Below are positions 32,312 through 41,175 of a stretch of DNA of 64,000 nt, piece after piece (the first letter of the stretch is position 1; every line of letters starts with the position of its first letter). The notes beneath the pieces are model-generated. The model made no database searches. It worked only from the letters and a program-made list of their open reading frames with translations, and was not told the DNA's origin. The position numbers and the translations under genes were made by a program. Location: contig NZ_ML660190.1 in the NCBI RefSeq assembly GCF_007483665.1, forward strand, positions 56,324 through 120,323. Reading direction: 5' to 3'. The stretch comes from Catellatospora sichuanensis. GTDB taxonomy: Bacteria > Actinomycetota > Actinomycetes > Mycobacteriales > Micromonosporaceae.

Positions 32312-34657
32312 ATGCCCGTGCCCCGCTACGACTCCGCGCCGGTGGACCGCCCGTCCGGCCTGATCCCTCCTCCTGTCGACCTGTCCGGGGTGACCGAGCT
32401 GCGCCTGCACGGCGTCGGCGGCACCACCGCGGAGGACCTGCTCGGCGACCTCGCCCCGCAGCAGGTCTCCGGCGACCGCATCGCCGGCTTCTACCGCACC
32501 GCCGACCTGCCCGCCCGCCACGTCGAGGCGTACTCGTGGGGCGGCCTCACCTCGCGCAGCGGTTCGCGGGTGCTGTGGCTGCTGCTGCTGCCGTTCGCGA
32601 TGGCCAACCTCGCCGGGTGGATGTGTACGCCGAAGACCCACGGCTCCGGCTGGCGGTTCCGGCTGCACCGCACCTTCGTCCGCTGGACCGCGCTGGGCAT
32701 CACCGTGAACGTCGTGCTGGTCATGGCGATGGGCACCATGGAGCTGCTGGCCTACCAGTGCGGCGGGCGCGACGACTGCGCCGGTGACAACTGGCTGCTG
32801 AGCTGGCTGCGCGGCCCGCTGCTGGCCGAGCACGCCGGACGGCGGGTGCTGCTCGGCGCGCTGGTGCCGGTGCTGTTCGTGGCCTTCCTGGCGGTACTGA
32901 CGGTGCGCAGCATCAACCGGTACGAGGAGGTCGACCCGCCGTACCAGGTGGGCGACAAGCCGCCGCGTGCCGCGACCAGCGCCGCCCAGCCCCGGCTGAC
33001 GCTGGCCGACCGCACGTTCTGGGACGGCCGCCGCAGCGCCTTCGATCTGGGCTGCGCGCACGTCGCCGCGGCGCTGGCCTTCATCGCGCTGGCCCTGGCG
33101 TACACGGGCCACGGCATGGTGTCCGGCAGCGGCCTGCCCGGGCCGGCCGCCCGATGGGCGCTGCTCGCGGCGATCGGCCTCGGCGGCGCGGCCGTGCTCG
33201 GGGCGCTGATCGTGACCGCGCTGGACGCCTGCCGGCGGTGGGCGGCCGGGCTGCTGATCGCCCTGGCCGTCGCCGCGCTGGCCGCCGCGGCCGTGTTCCT
33301 GCTGGCCCAGCCCGAGATGGGCAAGGCCTGGGGATACCTGCCGAACATGCGGTACGCCATCAACATCGCCTTCGGCGGCATCTTCGGCGCACTGGGGCTG
33401 ACCCTGGTGTCCACGCTGCTGGGCGGCTGGAATCGGGGCGTCTTCTTCATCTTCGGCCCGTTCGTGGTGCTCGCGGTCAGCATCGCACTGCTGAACGCGG
33501 TGATGCTCGGCGCGATGCTGCGTATCACCGACCTGTTCGGCGAGGTGAACTCGCTGTCGCTGGTGCCGGTGGCCCCGGCCGCGCCCGGCGAGCTGTACAT
33601 CTACCCGATCATCACCACGCTGCACCAGTATTTGACCCTGGTCCCGCTGGCCCTGATCGTGCTGTTCGGCGTCTTCGAGCTGATCGCGTACTGGCGCGCC
33701 GGCGCGAGCCGCAAGGCCCGCGCGGCGGCCGAGAAGTTCTACACCGTCGACCGCTACCCGCAGCCCGGCGGCGAACCCGACTGGTACGACAACGCGGCCG
33801 CGCAGCGCCGCTGGATCGCGAGTGTGGTGCGGGCCCGGGTGGTCGCCCGGATGCCGCGCCACATCGACCGGCTGCTCACCGCGATGGCGGTCGTCGGCGT
33901 GATCCTGCTGATCGCGATCCAGATCCGCTACTGGGTGTTCCACCAGCTGCCCTGGGGCACGGCGTGGACGGTCACCGCGGGCAGTTACCTCACCGCCGCG
34001 CTGCCGATATTGGTCGTGCTGCTGCTGCGACGCGGCTGGACCAACCTGGCCAGCCGCCGCCGCATCGGCGTGATCTGGGACGTGTGCACGTTCTGGCCGC
34101 GCGCGTTCCACCCGCTCGCACCGCCGTCGTACGCCGAGCGCGCCGTGCCCGAAGTCCAGCGGCGGCTGTGGCGGCTGCACAGCAACGGCGGCAAGGCCGT
34201 GGTCGCGGCGCACAGCCAGGGCAGCATCATCGCCGCGGCGGCCCTGCTGCAGCGCGACAACCTGCCCGCCGACGGCCAGTACGCGCTGGTCACCTTCGGC
34301 TCGCCGCTGCGCACCCTGTACGGGTGGGCGTTCCCGGCCTACTTCACCGACCCGGTGCTGCGTTCGCTGGAGCCGCGGCTGCGCGCGTGGCGCAACTTCT
34401 ACTACGACACCGACTACATCGGCGGCGCGGCGCTGGCCGCCGAGCCGAAGTCGGCCGTGGACGTGCTGCTGCCCGACCCGGAGACCTGCTGGTACATCTA
34501 CGGCCAGCCGCTGCCGCTGGCCCGGCGGCACACCGGCTACTGGGACGACCCGGCGGTGTGGCAGCAGGTCGACGAGCTGGCCGCGGCGCTCGCGGCCGGG
34601 CCGAAGGTGCCCGTGCAGCCCGGCCCGCCGATGACCGAGAGCGAGGTGGGGCTCTAG
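32312..34657 (+). CDS. Large membrane protein with split alpha/beta-hydrolase motifs
   Basis: 781 residues from ATG 32312 with AAGGTG upstream. The N-terminus has a hydrolase-like oxyanion segment (LRLHGVGGTT, about 30-39) and EAYSWGGLTS (about 72-81). A block with about ten membrane segments follows (about 85-580). The cytosolic C-terminus has a nucleophile elbow, VVAAHSQGSII (A633-H-S635-Q-G637), then ALVTFGSPLRTLYG, as in lipases, and HTGYWDDPAVW with a possible catalytic His. It looks like an alpha/beta-hydrolase fold interrupted by a membrane domain. Substrate unknown; lipid or ester hydrolysis at the membrane is inference. Confidence 0.85.
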   Translation: MPVPRYDSAPVDRPSGLIPPPVDLSGVTELRLHGVGGTTAEDLLGDLAPQQVSGDRIAGFYRTADLPARHVEAYSWGGLTSRSGSRVLWLLLLPFAMANLAGWMCTPKTHGSGWRFRLHRTFVRWTALGITVNVVLVMAMGTMELLAYQCGGRDDCAGDNWLLSWLRGPLLAEHAGRRVLLGALVPVLFVAFLAVLTVRSINRYEEVDPPYQVGDKPPRAATSAAQPRLTLADRTFWDGRRSAFDLGCAHVAAALAFIALALAYTGHGMVSGSGLPGPAARWALLAAIGLGGAAVLGALIVTALDACRRWAAGLLIALAVAALAAAAVFLLAQPEMGKAWGYLPNMRYAINIAFGGIFGALGLTLVSTLLGGWNRGVFFIFGPFVVLAVSIALLNAVMLGAMLRITDLFGEVNSLSLVPVAPAAPGELYIYPIITTLHQYLTLVPLALIVLFGVFELIAYWRAGASRKARAAAEKFYTVDRYPQPGGEPDWYDNAAAQRRWIASVVRARVVARMPRHIDRLLTAMAVVGVILLIAIQIRYWVFHQLPWGTAWTVTAGSYLTAALPILVVLLLRRGWTNLASRRRIGVIWDVCTFWPRAFHPLAPPSYAERAVPEVQRRLWRLHSNGGKAVVAAHSQGSIIAAAALLQRDNLPADGQYALVTFGSPLRTLYGWAFPAYFTDPVLRSLEPRLRAWRNFYYDTDYIGGAALAAEPKSAVDVLLPDPETCWYIYGQPLPLARRHTGYWDDPAVWQQVDELAAALAAGPKVPVQPGPPMTESEVGL

Positions 34658-35308
34658 TCAGCCGAACACCCGCTCGGCCCAGTACACCTGCCGATCGGGG
34701 CCGATGAACGCCACGGCGACCATGATGTCCGAGACGGCGATCGGGGCGGCGGCCAGGAAGCGCCGCTCCGGATCGCCCTCCGGGATCGGCGGGAACACCG
34801 CGACGAAGGCGACCTCGCCTGCGGCGGGGGCGGTCGACAGGCAGCTCCCGCCGCTGCGCGAGACGTTGTCGTAGAGCTTGATGCTGCCGACTCCGCGCAG
34901 CCACGGATACTCCTCCGCCACCCGCTCCTGCACGCCGTCACCGCCGGACAGCACCTCGATCCCGCTCGGTGAGGCGCCCCAGATCTGCGGTGGCATGAGC
35001 TGGACGCGCTTGTCCACCACGAAGATCATGAACCGGCCGTCGTCCTGCCAGTCGGCGCTGCTTCCCGGTGCCGGCCGCCACGTGAGCCGCCCGCCGACGG
35101 CCACTGACCTCTCGCGGGCAAGGAAGCGCACACCGTGGTACTCGTCCTCCGGCCGCTTGTCAGACGGCAGCAGTTCCGCCGTGGCGGCGAACCCCAGCCC
35201 CTCGGCGCCGTACGGCGGCCGCTCGTGCCACCAGCGGTAGACGGCGAACCCGGCCGCGACGGCCACCACGAGTACCACCGCATAGATCTTCTGACGCCCC
35301 CGAGACAT
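34658..35308 (-). CDS. Membrane-anchored hypothetical protein
   Basis: 216 residues from ATG 35308. One N-terminal membrane segment (IYAVVLVVAVAAGFAVYRWW, about 8-27) anchors an external domain with two Cys at most. The domain contains LPSDKRPEDEYHGVRFLARE, GRFMIFVVDKRVQLMPPQIWG and PEGDPERRFLAAAPIAVSDI. No family recognised. Its stop directly abuts the stop of the convergent membrane hydrolase (34657/34658), leaving no room for a separate terminator. Confidence 0.75.
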   Translation of the reverse strand: MSRGRQKIYAVVLVVAVAAGFAVYRWWHERPPYGAEGLGFAATAELLPSDKRPEDEYHGVRFLARERSVAVGGRLTWRPAPGSSADWQDDGRFMIFVVDKRVQLMPPQIWGASPSGIEVLSGGDGVQERVAEEYPWLRGVGSIKLYDNVSRSGGSCLSTAPAAGEVAFVAVFPPIPEGDPERRFLAAAPIAVSDIMVAVAFIGPDRQVYWAERVFG

Positions 35309-35357
35309 GCCCGGCAGTACACCACAGACGATCAAGTGACGTCGCGCCGTGCGGCCG

Positions 35358-35702
35358 TCACGCCTCGGTGGTACGGCCGCGCGAGCCGTAGGCGGGGCCG
35401 AAGAACACCAGCAGCGTCAGGTCCTCGGTGACGTCCACGAAGCGGTGCTCCTCCCCAGCCGGCACGAAGATGGCCGCACCCGGGCCGACCGCGGCCTCGC
35501 CGCCTGGTGTCACGATCCGGGCGCGGCCCGCGATGACCACGTAGACCTCATCCTCGGTATGCGGGCTTTGGTCGTCGACCCCGCCCGCAGGGATGCAATA
35601 GGTGCCCACGGACAGATCCGGCACCTTCAGGTGCTCCACCCAGTCGTTGGCCGTGCCGGCCGGCGGCGGCGTCCACCGTCCCGCCCCCTCGATGATCTCC
35701 AT
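35358..35702 (-). CDS. Cupin-domain protein
   Basis: 114 residues from ATG 35702. A single small beta-barrel cupin: HTEDEVYVVIAGRARI (motif 1; His and Glu ligands, about 60-75) and GPGAAIFVPAGEEHRFVD (motif 2; His, about 86-103). The metal and substrate are unknown; small proteins of this kind often bind a sugar or act as simple dioxygenases/isomerases. It stands alone, 49 bases from the membrane-anchored protein gene on the same strand. Confidence 0.85.
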   Translation of the reverse strand: MEIIEGAGRWTPPPAGTANDWVEHLKVPDLSVGTYCIPAGGVDDQSPHTEDEVYVVIAGRARIVTPGGEAAVGPGAAIFVPAGEEHRFVDVTEDLTLLVFFGPAYGSRGRTTEA

Positions 35703-35810
35703 GGCGGTCAGCCTAACCATCCGTCGGGATCGGACCATGAGCACGGCACCGGAGTCGCGCAGCGGGCGGCCGCCACTGTCGCGACGACCCGGGTCGTCCG
35801 TCGGCGGCGC

Positions 35811-36356
35811 TCAGCCGCCCTCCAGCCCGCCGCCGGACTCGACCGCCAGCGCGCGGATCCGGTCGGCGTGGCGCTGGACGTGCTGCTCCGTCACAGTCGC
35901 CAACCAGTGGACGTTGACCGTCCGAAACTCAGGGGCTGGTGGTGTCCCTACTCGACCCGGCAGATCGCGCGATCCGTCGCGCCCGGTCCGGGCCGGGGTG
36001 ACCACGAAATCGATCGCGGGCGCGTAGTAGAGTCCGCCCTTGCCGTGGGAGCCCTCGTAGATCCGGACGGCGCGCAGGCTCGGCCAGGGAATGCGCCAGG
36101 TCCGAAGCAGGCCTCGCACCAGCAGATACTCCGGCCGCGCGAACACGCCCTGCGTCGCGGCCCGCACGGCGAGGGTGAGCCAGACCGCGCACCAGACCGC
36201 CAGGCCGAGGCCTGTCATCAGGATCCCCGCGACGGAGGTGACCTCGGCCCGCCGCACCGCGGCGACGACGTTGCCGACCCCGCACAGTGCTATCACCAGC
36301 ATGCCCGCGGCCACCAGTGCGTTCTGGCCCCGATTGACGACTCCCCCATGCCCCAT
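35811..36356 (-). CDS. Membrane protein with PH-like domain
   Basis: 181 residues from ATG 36356. Two membrane helices (ALVAAGMLVIALCGVGNVVA, about 13-32; ILMTGLGLAVWCAVWLTLAV, about 45-64) are followed by a cytosolic PH-like domain of the bPH_6 type: GVFARPEYLLVRGLLRTWRI PWPSLRAVRIYEG in two strands, then KGGLYYAPAIDFVV. The combination is frequent in actinomycetes and has no assigned function. It is divergent from the GDSL hydrolase across a 335-base gap. Confidence 0.75.
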   Translation of the reverse strand: MGHGGVVNRGQNALVAAGMLVIALCGVGNVVAAVRRAEVTSVAGILMTGLGLAVWCAVWLTLAVRAATQGVFARPEYLLVRGLLRTWRIPWPSLRAVRIYEGSHGKGGLYYAPAIDFVVTPARTGRDGSRDLPGRVGTPPAPEFRTVNVHWLATVTEQHVQRHADRIRALAVESGGGLEGG

Positions 36357-36691
36357 CCGGACACGTTAACGACGCCTGTCGAGACTCTTGCGGAGCCTTG
36401 CACACCGCGTCGCTCAGCCGCTCGCCGCTTCTTGCAAGAAGTTGACCGGCAGCGGCCGCTCCAAGACGCTGCCAGGGCTCGAGAGTCGATCACCGCCTGA
36501 TCCCGTGGCACGCCGGTGACTAAGCCCCGAACGCACTCACTGGCTGGGCAAACGGATCCAATGTAGCCACCGTCGCGCCGTCGCGCCAGACCCCCGAAAC
36601 ATCTTGCAACACTTGCGAATTGAGATCTTCACAATCGACGGTTCAACTGATATCCATATGCGATCGATCGACCCCTGACCCGGAGGACGAC
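36357..36691. other. 335-base divergent gap
   Basis: No gene seen. The 150 bases before the GDSL hydrolase are AT-richer (CATCTTGCAACACTTGCG, GATATCCATATGCGATCG) and should contain its promoter; I cannot place -35/-10 boxes with confidence. A 14-bp perfect palindrome lies at 36428-36441. Confidence 0.5.
36428..36441. promoter_or_regulatory. CTTCTTGCAAGAAG palindrome
   Basis: Perfect 14-bp palindrome followed by TTG, in the divergent gap between the PH-domain and GDSL hydrolase genes. It resembles LacI-family operators with CTTGCA half-sites known from Streptomyces sugar regulators. It lies 72 bases upstream of the PH-domain gene start and 250 bases upstream of the hydrolase. Confidence 0.35.
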
Positions 36692-37495
36692 TTGACCCGA
36701 TCGCGTCTGCTGACCCTCACGGCGAGCTTCGCCACCGCCTTCACCGTGATGGTCGCCCTGGTGGCCACCCCTGCCCAGGCCGCTTCCACCGTCCGCTACG
36801 TCGCCCTCGGCGACTCCTACTCCTCCGGCGTCGGCGCCGGCAGCTACACGTCCGAGAGCGGTGCGTGCCAGCGCAGCACCAAGGCCTACCCCGCCCTGTG
36901 GGCCGCCGCCAACGCTCCCGCCTCGTACGCCTTCGTCGCCTGCTCCGGCGCCACCACCACCAGCGTCACCAGCTCGCAGCTGTCCGCCCTCAGCAGCTCC
37001 ACCACGCTGGTCAGCATCACCGTCGGCGGCAACGACGTCGGCTTCGCCAACATCATGAAGACCTGCGCCCTCAACGGCACCACCCAGTGCGTCGCCGCCG
37101 TACAGGCCGCCGAGGACAAGGCCCGCGCGTCCCTGCCCGGCCTGCTCGACAACGTGTACAACGCGATCCGCGCCCGCGCCCCCAACGCCCGTGTCGTGGT
37201 CCTCGGCTACCCGGTCTTCTACCAGCTCGGCACCGTGTGCGTCGGGCTCAGCGCCACGTCCCACGCGAAGATCAACGAAGGCATCAACCTGGTCGACGAC
37301 CTCACCCGCACCGCCGCAGGCCGGCACGGGTTCGTCTTCGCCGACGTGCGCTCCATCTTCGTCGGCCACCAGCTCTGCAGCGGCGACAAGTGGCTGCACG
37401 CCCTCAACTTCGCCAGCCTCGGCATCTCGTACCACCCCATGGCCACCGGCCACTCCGGCGGCTACTACCCCGTCTTCCGCACCGCCGCCGCCTGA
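36692..37495 (+). CDS. Secreted SGNH/GDSL hydrolase
   Basis: 267 residues from TTG 36692, with CGGAGG six bases upstream; an upstream frame extension lacks a ribosome site. Signal peptide: MTRSRLLTLT, a hydrophobic core, and cleavage after TPAQA (about residue 30). SGNH blocks are complete: YVALGDSYSSGVG (Ser42), ACSGATT (Gly), TVGGNDVGF (Asn), and the catalytic His in SYHPMATGH near the end. Cys residues likely form disulfides, as in Streptomyces secreted lipases/esterases of this type. It acts outside the cell on esters; the natural substrate is unknown. Confidence 0.94.
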   Translation: MTRSRLLTLTASFATAFTVMVALVATPAQAASTVRYVALGDSYSSGVGAGSYTSESGACQRSTKAYPALWAAANAPASYAFVACSGATTTSVTSSQLSALSSSTTLVSITVGGNDVGFANIMKTCALNGTTQCVAAVQAAEDKARASLPGLLDNVYNAIRARAPNARVVVLGYPVFYQLGTVCVGLSATSHAKINEGINLVDDLTRTAAGRHGFVFADVRSIFVGHQLCSGDKWLHALNFASLGISYHPMATGHSGGYYPVFRTAAA

Positions 37496-37500
37496 CGAAG

Positions 37501-37544
37501 GAAGGGCACCTTCTTATCGCCATACGTACTGGAAGGTGCCCTTC
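37501..37544. terminator. 13-bp inverted repeat between convergent genes
   Basis: GAAGGGCACCTTC (37501-37513) and its exact complement (37532-37544) with an 18-base loop, 5 bases after the hydrolase stop and 11 before the next convergent stop. Each arm is itself partly palindromic. No T tract follows. It probably ends transcription in both directions, and may also be a dispersed repeat. Confidence 0.65.
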
Positions 37545-37555
37545 TCAACCCGCTA

Positions 37556-38968
37556 TCACGCCCAGCCGCCGAGTATCCGGTCCCGGTCGTGGAGGTGGGC
37601 GTCGCGTGATCTCCCGGTCACCGAGCGGGTGATGGCGCGGCGGGCGCGCAGCGCCTCGACCGCCAGCACGATGTCCACGGTCTCGCTGGGCGACTGCTCA
37701 CCCATGTCGGGATGGCCCCACGCGTCCAGCACGAACAGCTCCCGCGTCGCATCCGGCAACGACAGCTCCTGCTTGAGCTGCGCGGCGTCGAGGAACGCGC
37801 AGTCACGTGCGGCACGATCGGCGGTCAGTGCCACCATCAGCGCGTCCATCCGGCCCCGCTGTTCGGCGGACGGGGTCTCCAGACGGACCACACCGTTGGG
37901 CAGGCTCACGTCCTCCGCGTCGGTGATCTCGGTCAGCCGCGCCGCCTCGTCCTCGTCGACCAGCTCGCGAGCGATGCTCCACATCGGACCGGCCGCCAGG
38001 CCGAACCCGAACCGGTGGAAGTCCAGGTGCACTCCGGCGTCGCCGAGCCCGGTCACCACCGACTGGAACACCAGGCCGTCGGTGCCGCCCGGGGTCGCGA
38101 AGCCGGTCAGCCGCATCGCCGCGGTGTAGTAGTTGGCGTTGTCCCACATCGGCCCGAGCCCGTCGGCGAAGAACTCGTCCAGCTCGGTGAGCGACACCGG
38201 TGCCCCGGCCGCGACGTCGAGCACCGGCGCCTGCTCCAGCAGCGCGCGCACGGCCTCCGGCAGCGGCGGCACGGCCAGGCCGAGCCGGTCGAGCAGCCGC
38301 TGCGCCGCGGGCTCGCCGACGGCGGCGGCCAGCCGCTGCGCGGTGCCTCGGGGGTCGGTGCGGAACAGCGTGCCGACCGCCGTGACCGCGACCTCGTCGG
38401 CGGCCTCGGCCCGCTCGGCGAGCAGCCGGTAGCCGGGCTCCGGATGCCGTACGACCCATTGGCGCAGCACCTCGGTGTCGCAGCCGGCCGGCCGCCACGC
38501 GGGCGTGTCGATCTGCTCGGTCACCGCGCGAACCCTGGCCGCGACGCCGTAAGCCGCCTCCGTGTTCAAGGCCAGCAGGCACGGCAGCACGCACCAGGGC
38601 ACGTTGTGCAGCACGCCGCGCGAGTCGACCCGGTCGGCCAGCCAGGGCAGGACGCCGTCGCCATACCGTTCCACCAGGGCGATGTTGTCATTGCCCCGGA
38701 CGTGGAAACGCCACCACAGCCGCCGCGCGTGCGCGACGAACTCCGCCGCGTCCGCCAGGCTCACCAGCGCCGCCCAGGTGGTGTCGGACTCCAGCACGTG
38801 GTGGCCACCGGTGGTCGATCCGGTCCCCTTCTCGTACACGGTCCGGTTGTCGAGCCACCGACGGGCCGCAGCGAGCGGCATCAGGCCGCGGGCATCGTGC
38901 TCGGGCAGGTGCGCGTCCCTGATGGCCGCCCGCAGGTCCGGCCCGAACGTCGAAGATCCGGCTGACAT
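37556..38968 (-). CDS. Hypothetical protein (alpha-helical)
   Basis: 470 residues from ATG 38968, preceded by AAGGTG; an ATG ten codons upstream is possible. No family recognised. The sequence is mostly helical and slightly repetitive (TTWAALVSLADAAEFVAHAR, GVLHNVPWCVLPCLLALNTE, EVLRQWVVRHPEPGYRLLA), suggesting an alpha solenoid. The C-terminal half holds LDEFFADGLGPMWDNANYY and LDFHRFGFGLAAGPMWSIAR. No signal or membrane segment. Strong third-position GC throughout. It may be a large sensor or scaffold protein; that is only a guess. Confidence 0.8.
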   Translation of the reverse strand: MSAGSSTFGPDLRAAIRDAHLPEHDARGLMPLAAARRWLDNRTVYEKGTGSTTGGHHVLESDTTWAALVSLADAAEFVAHARRLWWRFHVRGNDNIALVERYGDGVLPWLADRVDSRGVLHNVPWCVLPCLLALNTEAAYGVAARVRAVTEQIDTPAWRPAGCDTEVLRQWVVRHPEPGYRLLAERAEAADEVAVTAVGTLFRTDPRGTAQRLAAAVGEPAAQRLLDRLGLAVPPLPEAVRALLEQAPVLDVAAGAPVSLTELDEFFADGLGPMWDNANYYTAAMRLTGFATPGGTDGLVFQSVVTGLGDAGVHLDFHRFGFGLAAGPMWSIARELVDEDEAARLTEITDAEDVSLPNGVVRLETPSAEQRGRMDALMVALTADRAARDCAFLDAAQLKQELSLPDATRELFVLDAWGHPDMGEQSPSETVDIVLAVEALRARRAITRSVTGRSRDAHLHDRDRILGGWA

Positions 38969-39069
38969 GGTCGGCACCTTAACGGCTGTCGCCGACATCC
39001 GCGGCGGCTGTTCATCAGCGAACCCCACGGCGCACGCCGCCTGCGGCCAGGCCGTTTCGGCCCGGGCGG

Positions 39070-40110
39070 TCAGCGCGGCAGACGGCCCGCGGTCAGCCCA
39101 CGCTCGACCAGCTCCGTCGGCAGCACGACGGTACGCGGCCGCGACCGGTCCCCGTCGATGCGGGCGAACAGCAGCTGGGCGGCCCGGCGGGCCAGCTCCC
39201 GGGTGTCGTATCCGATGACCGTCAGCGGCCGCGGCATGAGGTGCGACAGCTCGAAGTCGTCGAAGCCGACCAGGGCGGCGTCGCTGCCCCGCTGCCACAG
39301 CTCCTGGACCGCGCCGACGGTGATGCGGTTGTTCAGGGCGAGGAACGCGGTCGGCGGGTTCGGCTGGGTGAGCATGTCGGCGACGGCGGCCGCGGCGGTG
39401 GCCGGGTCGCGTACGCCGTCGCGCACCAGTGCGCCGTCGTAGCCGATCCCGGCGTCGGCGAGGGCGTCCTGCGCGCCGGCGAGGCGTTCGCGCATGGTGT
39501 GCACGTCGACGGAGTCCAGCAGCACGCCGATGCGGCGGTGGCCGTCGGCGACGAGCCTGCGTACGCCGCTGCGCGCCCCGCCGCGGTTGTCCAGCAGCAC
39601 CGCGTCGGCGTCGATGTTGGTGCCCGGACGGTCCAGGAACACCACCGGGATGCCCATCTCGACCTGCGAGTTCAGAAACGAGTGGTCGCATCCGGCGGGC
39701 ACGACGAGCAGCCCGTCGACGCGGCGCGAACACAGGTCGCGCAGCAGCTGCTCCTCGCGTACGGGGTCCTCCTCGGAGGAGGCCGACAGCAGCAGGGTGT
39801 CGCGGTCGCGGGCCATCTCGGCGGTGACGTGGGCGATGGTGGAGTAGAACGGGTTCGCCAGCTCTTCGATGATCAGGCCGATGGTGGCGCTGGCCCGGCC
39901 CGCCCGCAGTGCGCTGGCCATGTGGTTGCGCTGGAAGCCGAGCTCGGCGACGGCGGCCAGCACCCGGTCGGCCATGGCACGCTGCACGTGCGGCTCGCCG
40001 TTGACGACCCGCGACACGGTCTTGAGGCTGACCCCGGCGAGCCGGGCGACGTCGACCATGGTGGGGCGGCGGCCGGCCCGGCCCGGGGGTTCGCTGTGCT
40101 CGCTCGTCAC
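39070..40110 (-). CDS. LacI-family transcriptional regulator
   Basis: 346 residues from GTG 40110. The N-terminal LacI helix-turn-helix and hinge are clear: TMVDVARLAGVSLKTVSRVV, then NGEPHVQ and the hinge helix MASALRAGRA. The periplasmic-binding-protein-like sensor domain follows (IGLIIEELANPFYSTI, VDGLLVVPAG, LVGFDDFELSHLM, TVIGYDTRELAR). It is divergent from a ROK sugar kinase across 93 bases containing the perfect palindrome GACAACGTTGTC, the natural candidate for its operator. The effector sugar is not evident. Confidence 0.93.
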   Translation of the reverse strand: MTSEHSEPPGRAGRRPTMVDVARLAGVSLKTVSRVVNGEPHVQRAMADRVLAAVAELGFQRNHMASALRAGRASATIGLIIEELANPFYSTIAHVTAEMARDRDTLLLSASSEEDPVREEQLLRDLCSRRVDGLLVVPAGCDHSFLNSQVEMGIPVVFLDRPGTNIDADAVLLDNRGGARSGVRRLVADGHRRIGVLLDSVDVHTMRERLAGAQDALADAGIGYDGALVRDGVRDPATAAAAVADMLTQPNPPTAFLALNNRITVGAVQELWQRGSDAALVGFDDFELSHLMPRPLTVIGYDTRELARRAAQLLFARIDGDRSRPRTVVLPTELVERGLTAGRLPR

Positions 40111-40155
40111 GGCAGGAACGGTACCCGGTTGCCGAGGGCGGGGCGGCGACGGTCG

Positions 40156-40167
40156 GACAACGTTGTC
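40156..40167. promoter_or_regulatory. LacI-type operator GACAACGTTGTC
   Basis: Perfect 12-bp palindrome with a central CG, the arrangement typical of LacI-family sites, in the gap between the divergent LacI and ROK kinase genes. It is 37 bases upstream of the kinase ATG and 46 bases from the regulator GTG, so binding could repress both. Confidence 0.7.
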
Positions 40168-40203
40168 ATACTCTCTCCAACGCCCGCCTCTCCAGGAGCC
40201 CCC

Positions 40204-41175
40204 ATGCCGCACCGCGCTGCCGGACCGCTCGCTCTCGCCGTCGACATCGGCGGCACCAAGATGGCCGCCGGACTCGTCGACGCCGACGGGACCGTGCTGG
40301 CCGCCGACCGCATCCCCACGCCGCGCCCGCTGCCGGGTCCGGACGCGGGCGAGCAGGTGTGGGCGGGCCTGTCGGCGATGCTCGACGGTCTGCTCGACGC
40401 CACCGGCGGCCGCCCGATCATCGGAGTCGGCACCAGCACCGCCGGCCCGTTCGATCTGGCCGGTGCCACGGTCAGCCCGGTCAACATCTCCGCCTGGCGC
40501 GGCTTCCCGCTGGTGGACAGGCTCGCCGCGCAGGTGCCCGGCGTGCCGGTGCGGCTGGCCGGCGACGGGGTGTGCGCGGCGATCGGCGAGCACTGGCGCG
40601 GCGCCGGGCGCGGCCACGACGACCTGCTGGTGCTCGTGGTGTCGACCGGGGTCGGCGGCGGTCTGGTGCACGGCGGGCGCCCCTTCACCGGGGCGTCCGG
40701 CAACGCCGGGCATGTCGGCCACATGGTCGTCGACCTCGGCGGCGACGACTGCCCGTGCGGCGGGCGCGGCTGCGTGGAGGCGATCGCGAGCGGCCCGAGC
40801 ATGGTCCGGTACGCCCGCCGCGAGGGCTGGCTGCCGACCGGCGACGGCACCGCCCGCGACCTGTCCGACGCGGCGCGCGCCGGGGATGCGGTGGCCCTGC
40901 GCGCGTTCACCCGCTCCGCGGACGCGCTGGCGGCGGGCATCGTCTCGGCCGCCGCGATGTGCGACCTCAACCAGGTGGTCATCGGCGGCGGCGTCGCCAA
41001 CGCCGCCGACCTGCTCTTCCCCCCGCTGAAGGAGGGCCTCGCCCGCTTCGGCCGCCTCGGCTTCCTCCAGGACATCGGCGTACGCGCCGCACACCTCGGC
41101 GGCGACGCCGGCCTCGTCGGCGCAGCCGCCCTCATCCACTCCCCCGACCCCTACTGGCCGCCCGCCAGACGTTGA
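40204..41175 (+). CDS. ROK-family sugar kinase
   Basis: 323 residues from ATG 40204 with AGGAG upstream. Glucokinase-like ROK fold: ATP-binding LAVDIGGTKMAAGLVD (about 10-25), VSTGVGGGLVHGGRPF, GNAGHVGHMVVD with the catalytic Asp region, and the ROK zinc signature CPCGGRGCVEAIASGPSM (three Cys). The HVGHM motif replaces the usual GELGH of ROK kinases. It phosphorylates glucose, fructose or an amino sugar; which one is not clear. Its stop lies inside a 63-bp palindromic element. Confidence 0.93.
   Translation: MPHRAAGPLALAVDIGGTKMAAGLVDADGTVLAADRIPTPRPLPGPDAGEQVWAGLSAMLDGLLDATGGRPIIGVGTSTAGPFDLAGATVSPVNISAWRGFPLVDRLAAQVPGVPVRLAGDGVCAAIGEHWRGAGRGHDDLLVLVVSTGVGGGLVHGGRPFTGASGNAGHVGHMVVDLGGDDCPCGGRGCVEAIASGPSMVRYARREGWLPTGDGTARDLSDAARAGDAVALRAFTRSADALAAGIVSAAAMCDLNQVVIGGGVANAADLLFPPLKEGLARFGRLGFLQDIGVRAAHLGGDAGLVGAAALIHSPDPYWPPARR

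Noticed and set aside
32186..34531. Minus-strand 781-codon open frame opposite the membrane hydrolase
   Set aside because: Low-complexity Gln/Arg/His/Gly translation with no domain; the plus-strand gene has membrane segments, a ribosome site and proper codon use.
36293..36511. Minus-strand 72-codon frame
   Set aside because: Overlaps the PH-domain gene's 5' end, mixed composition, no ribosome site.
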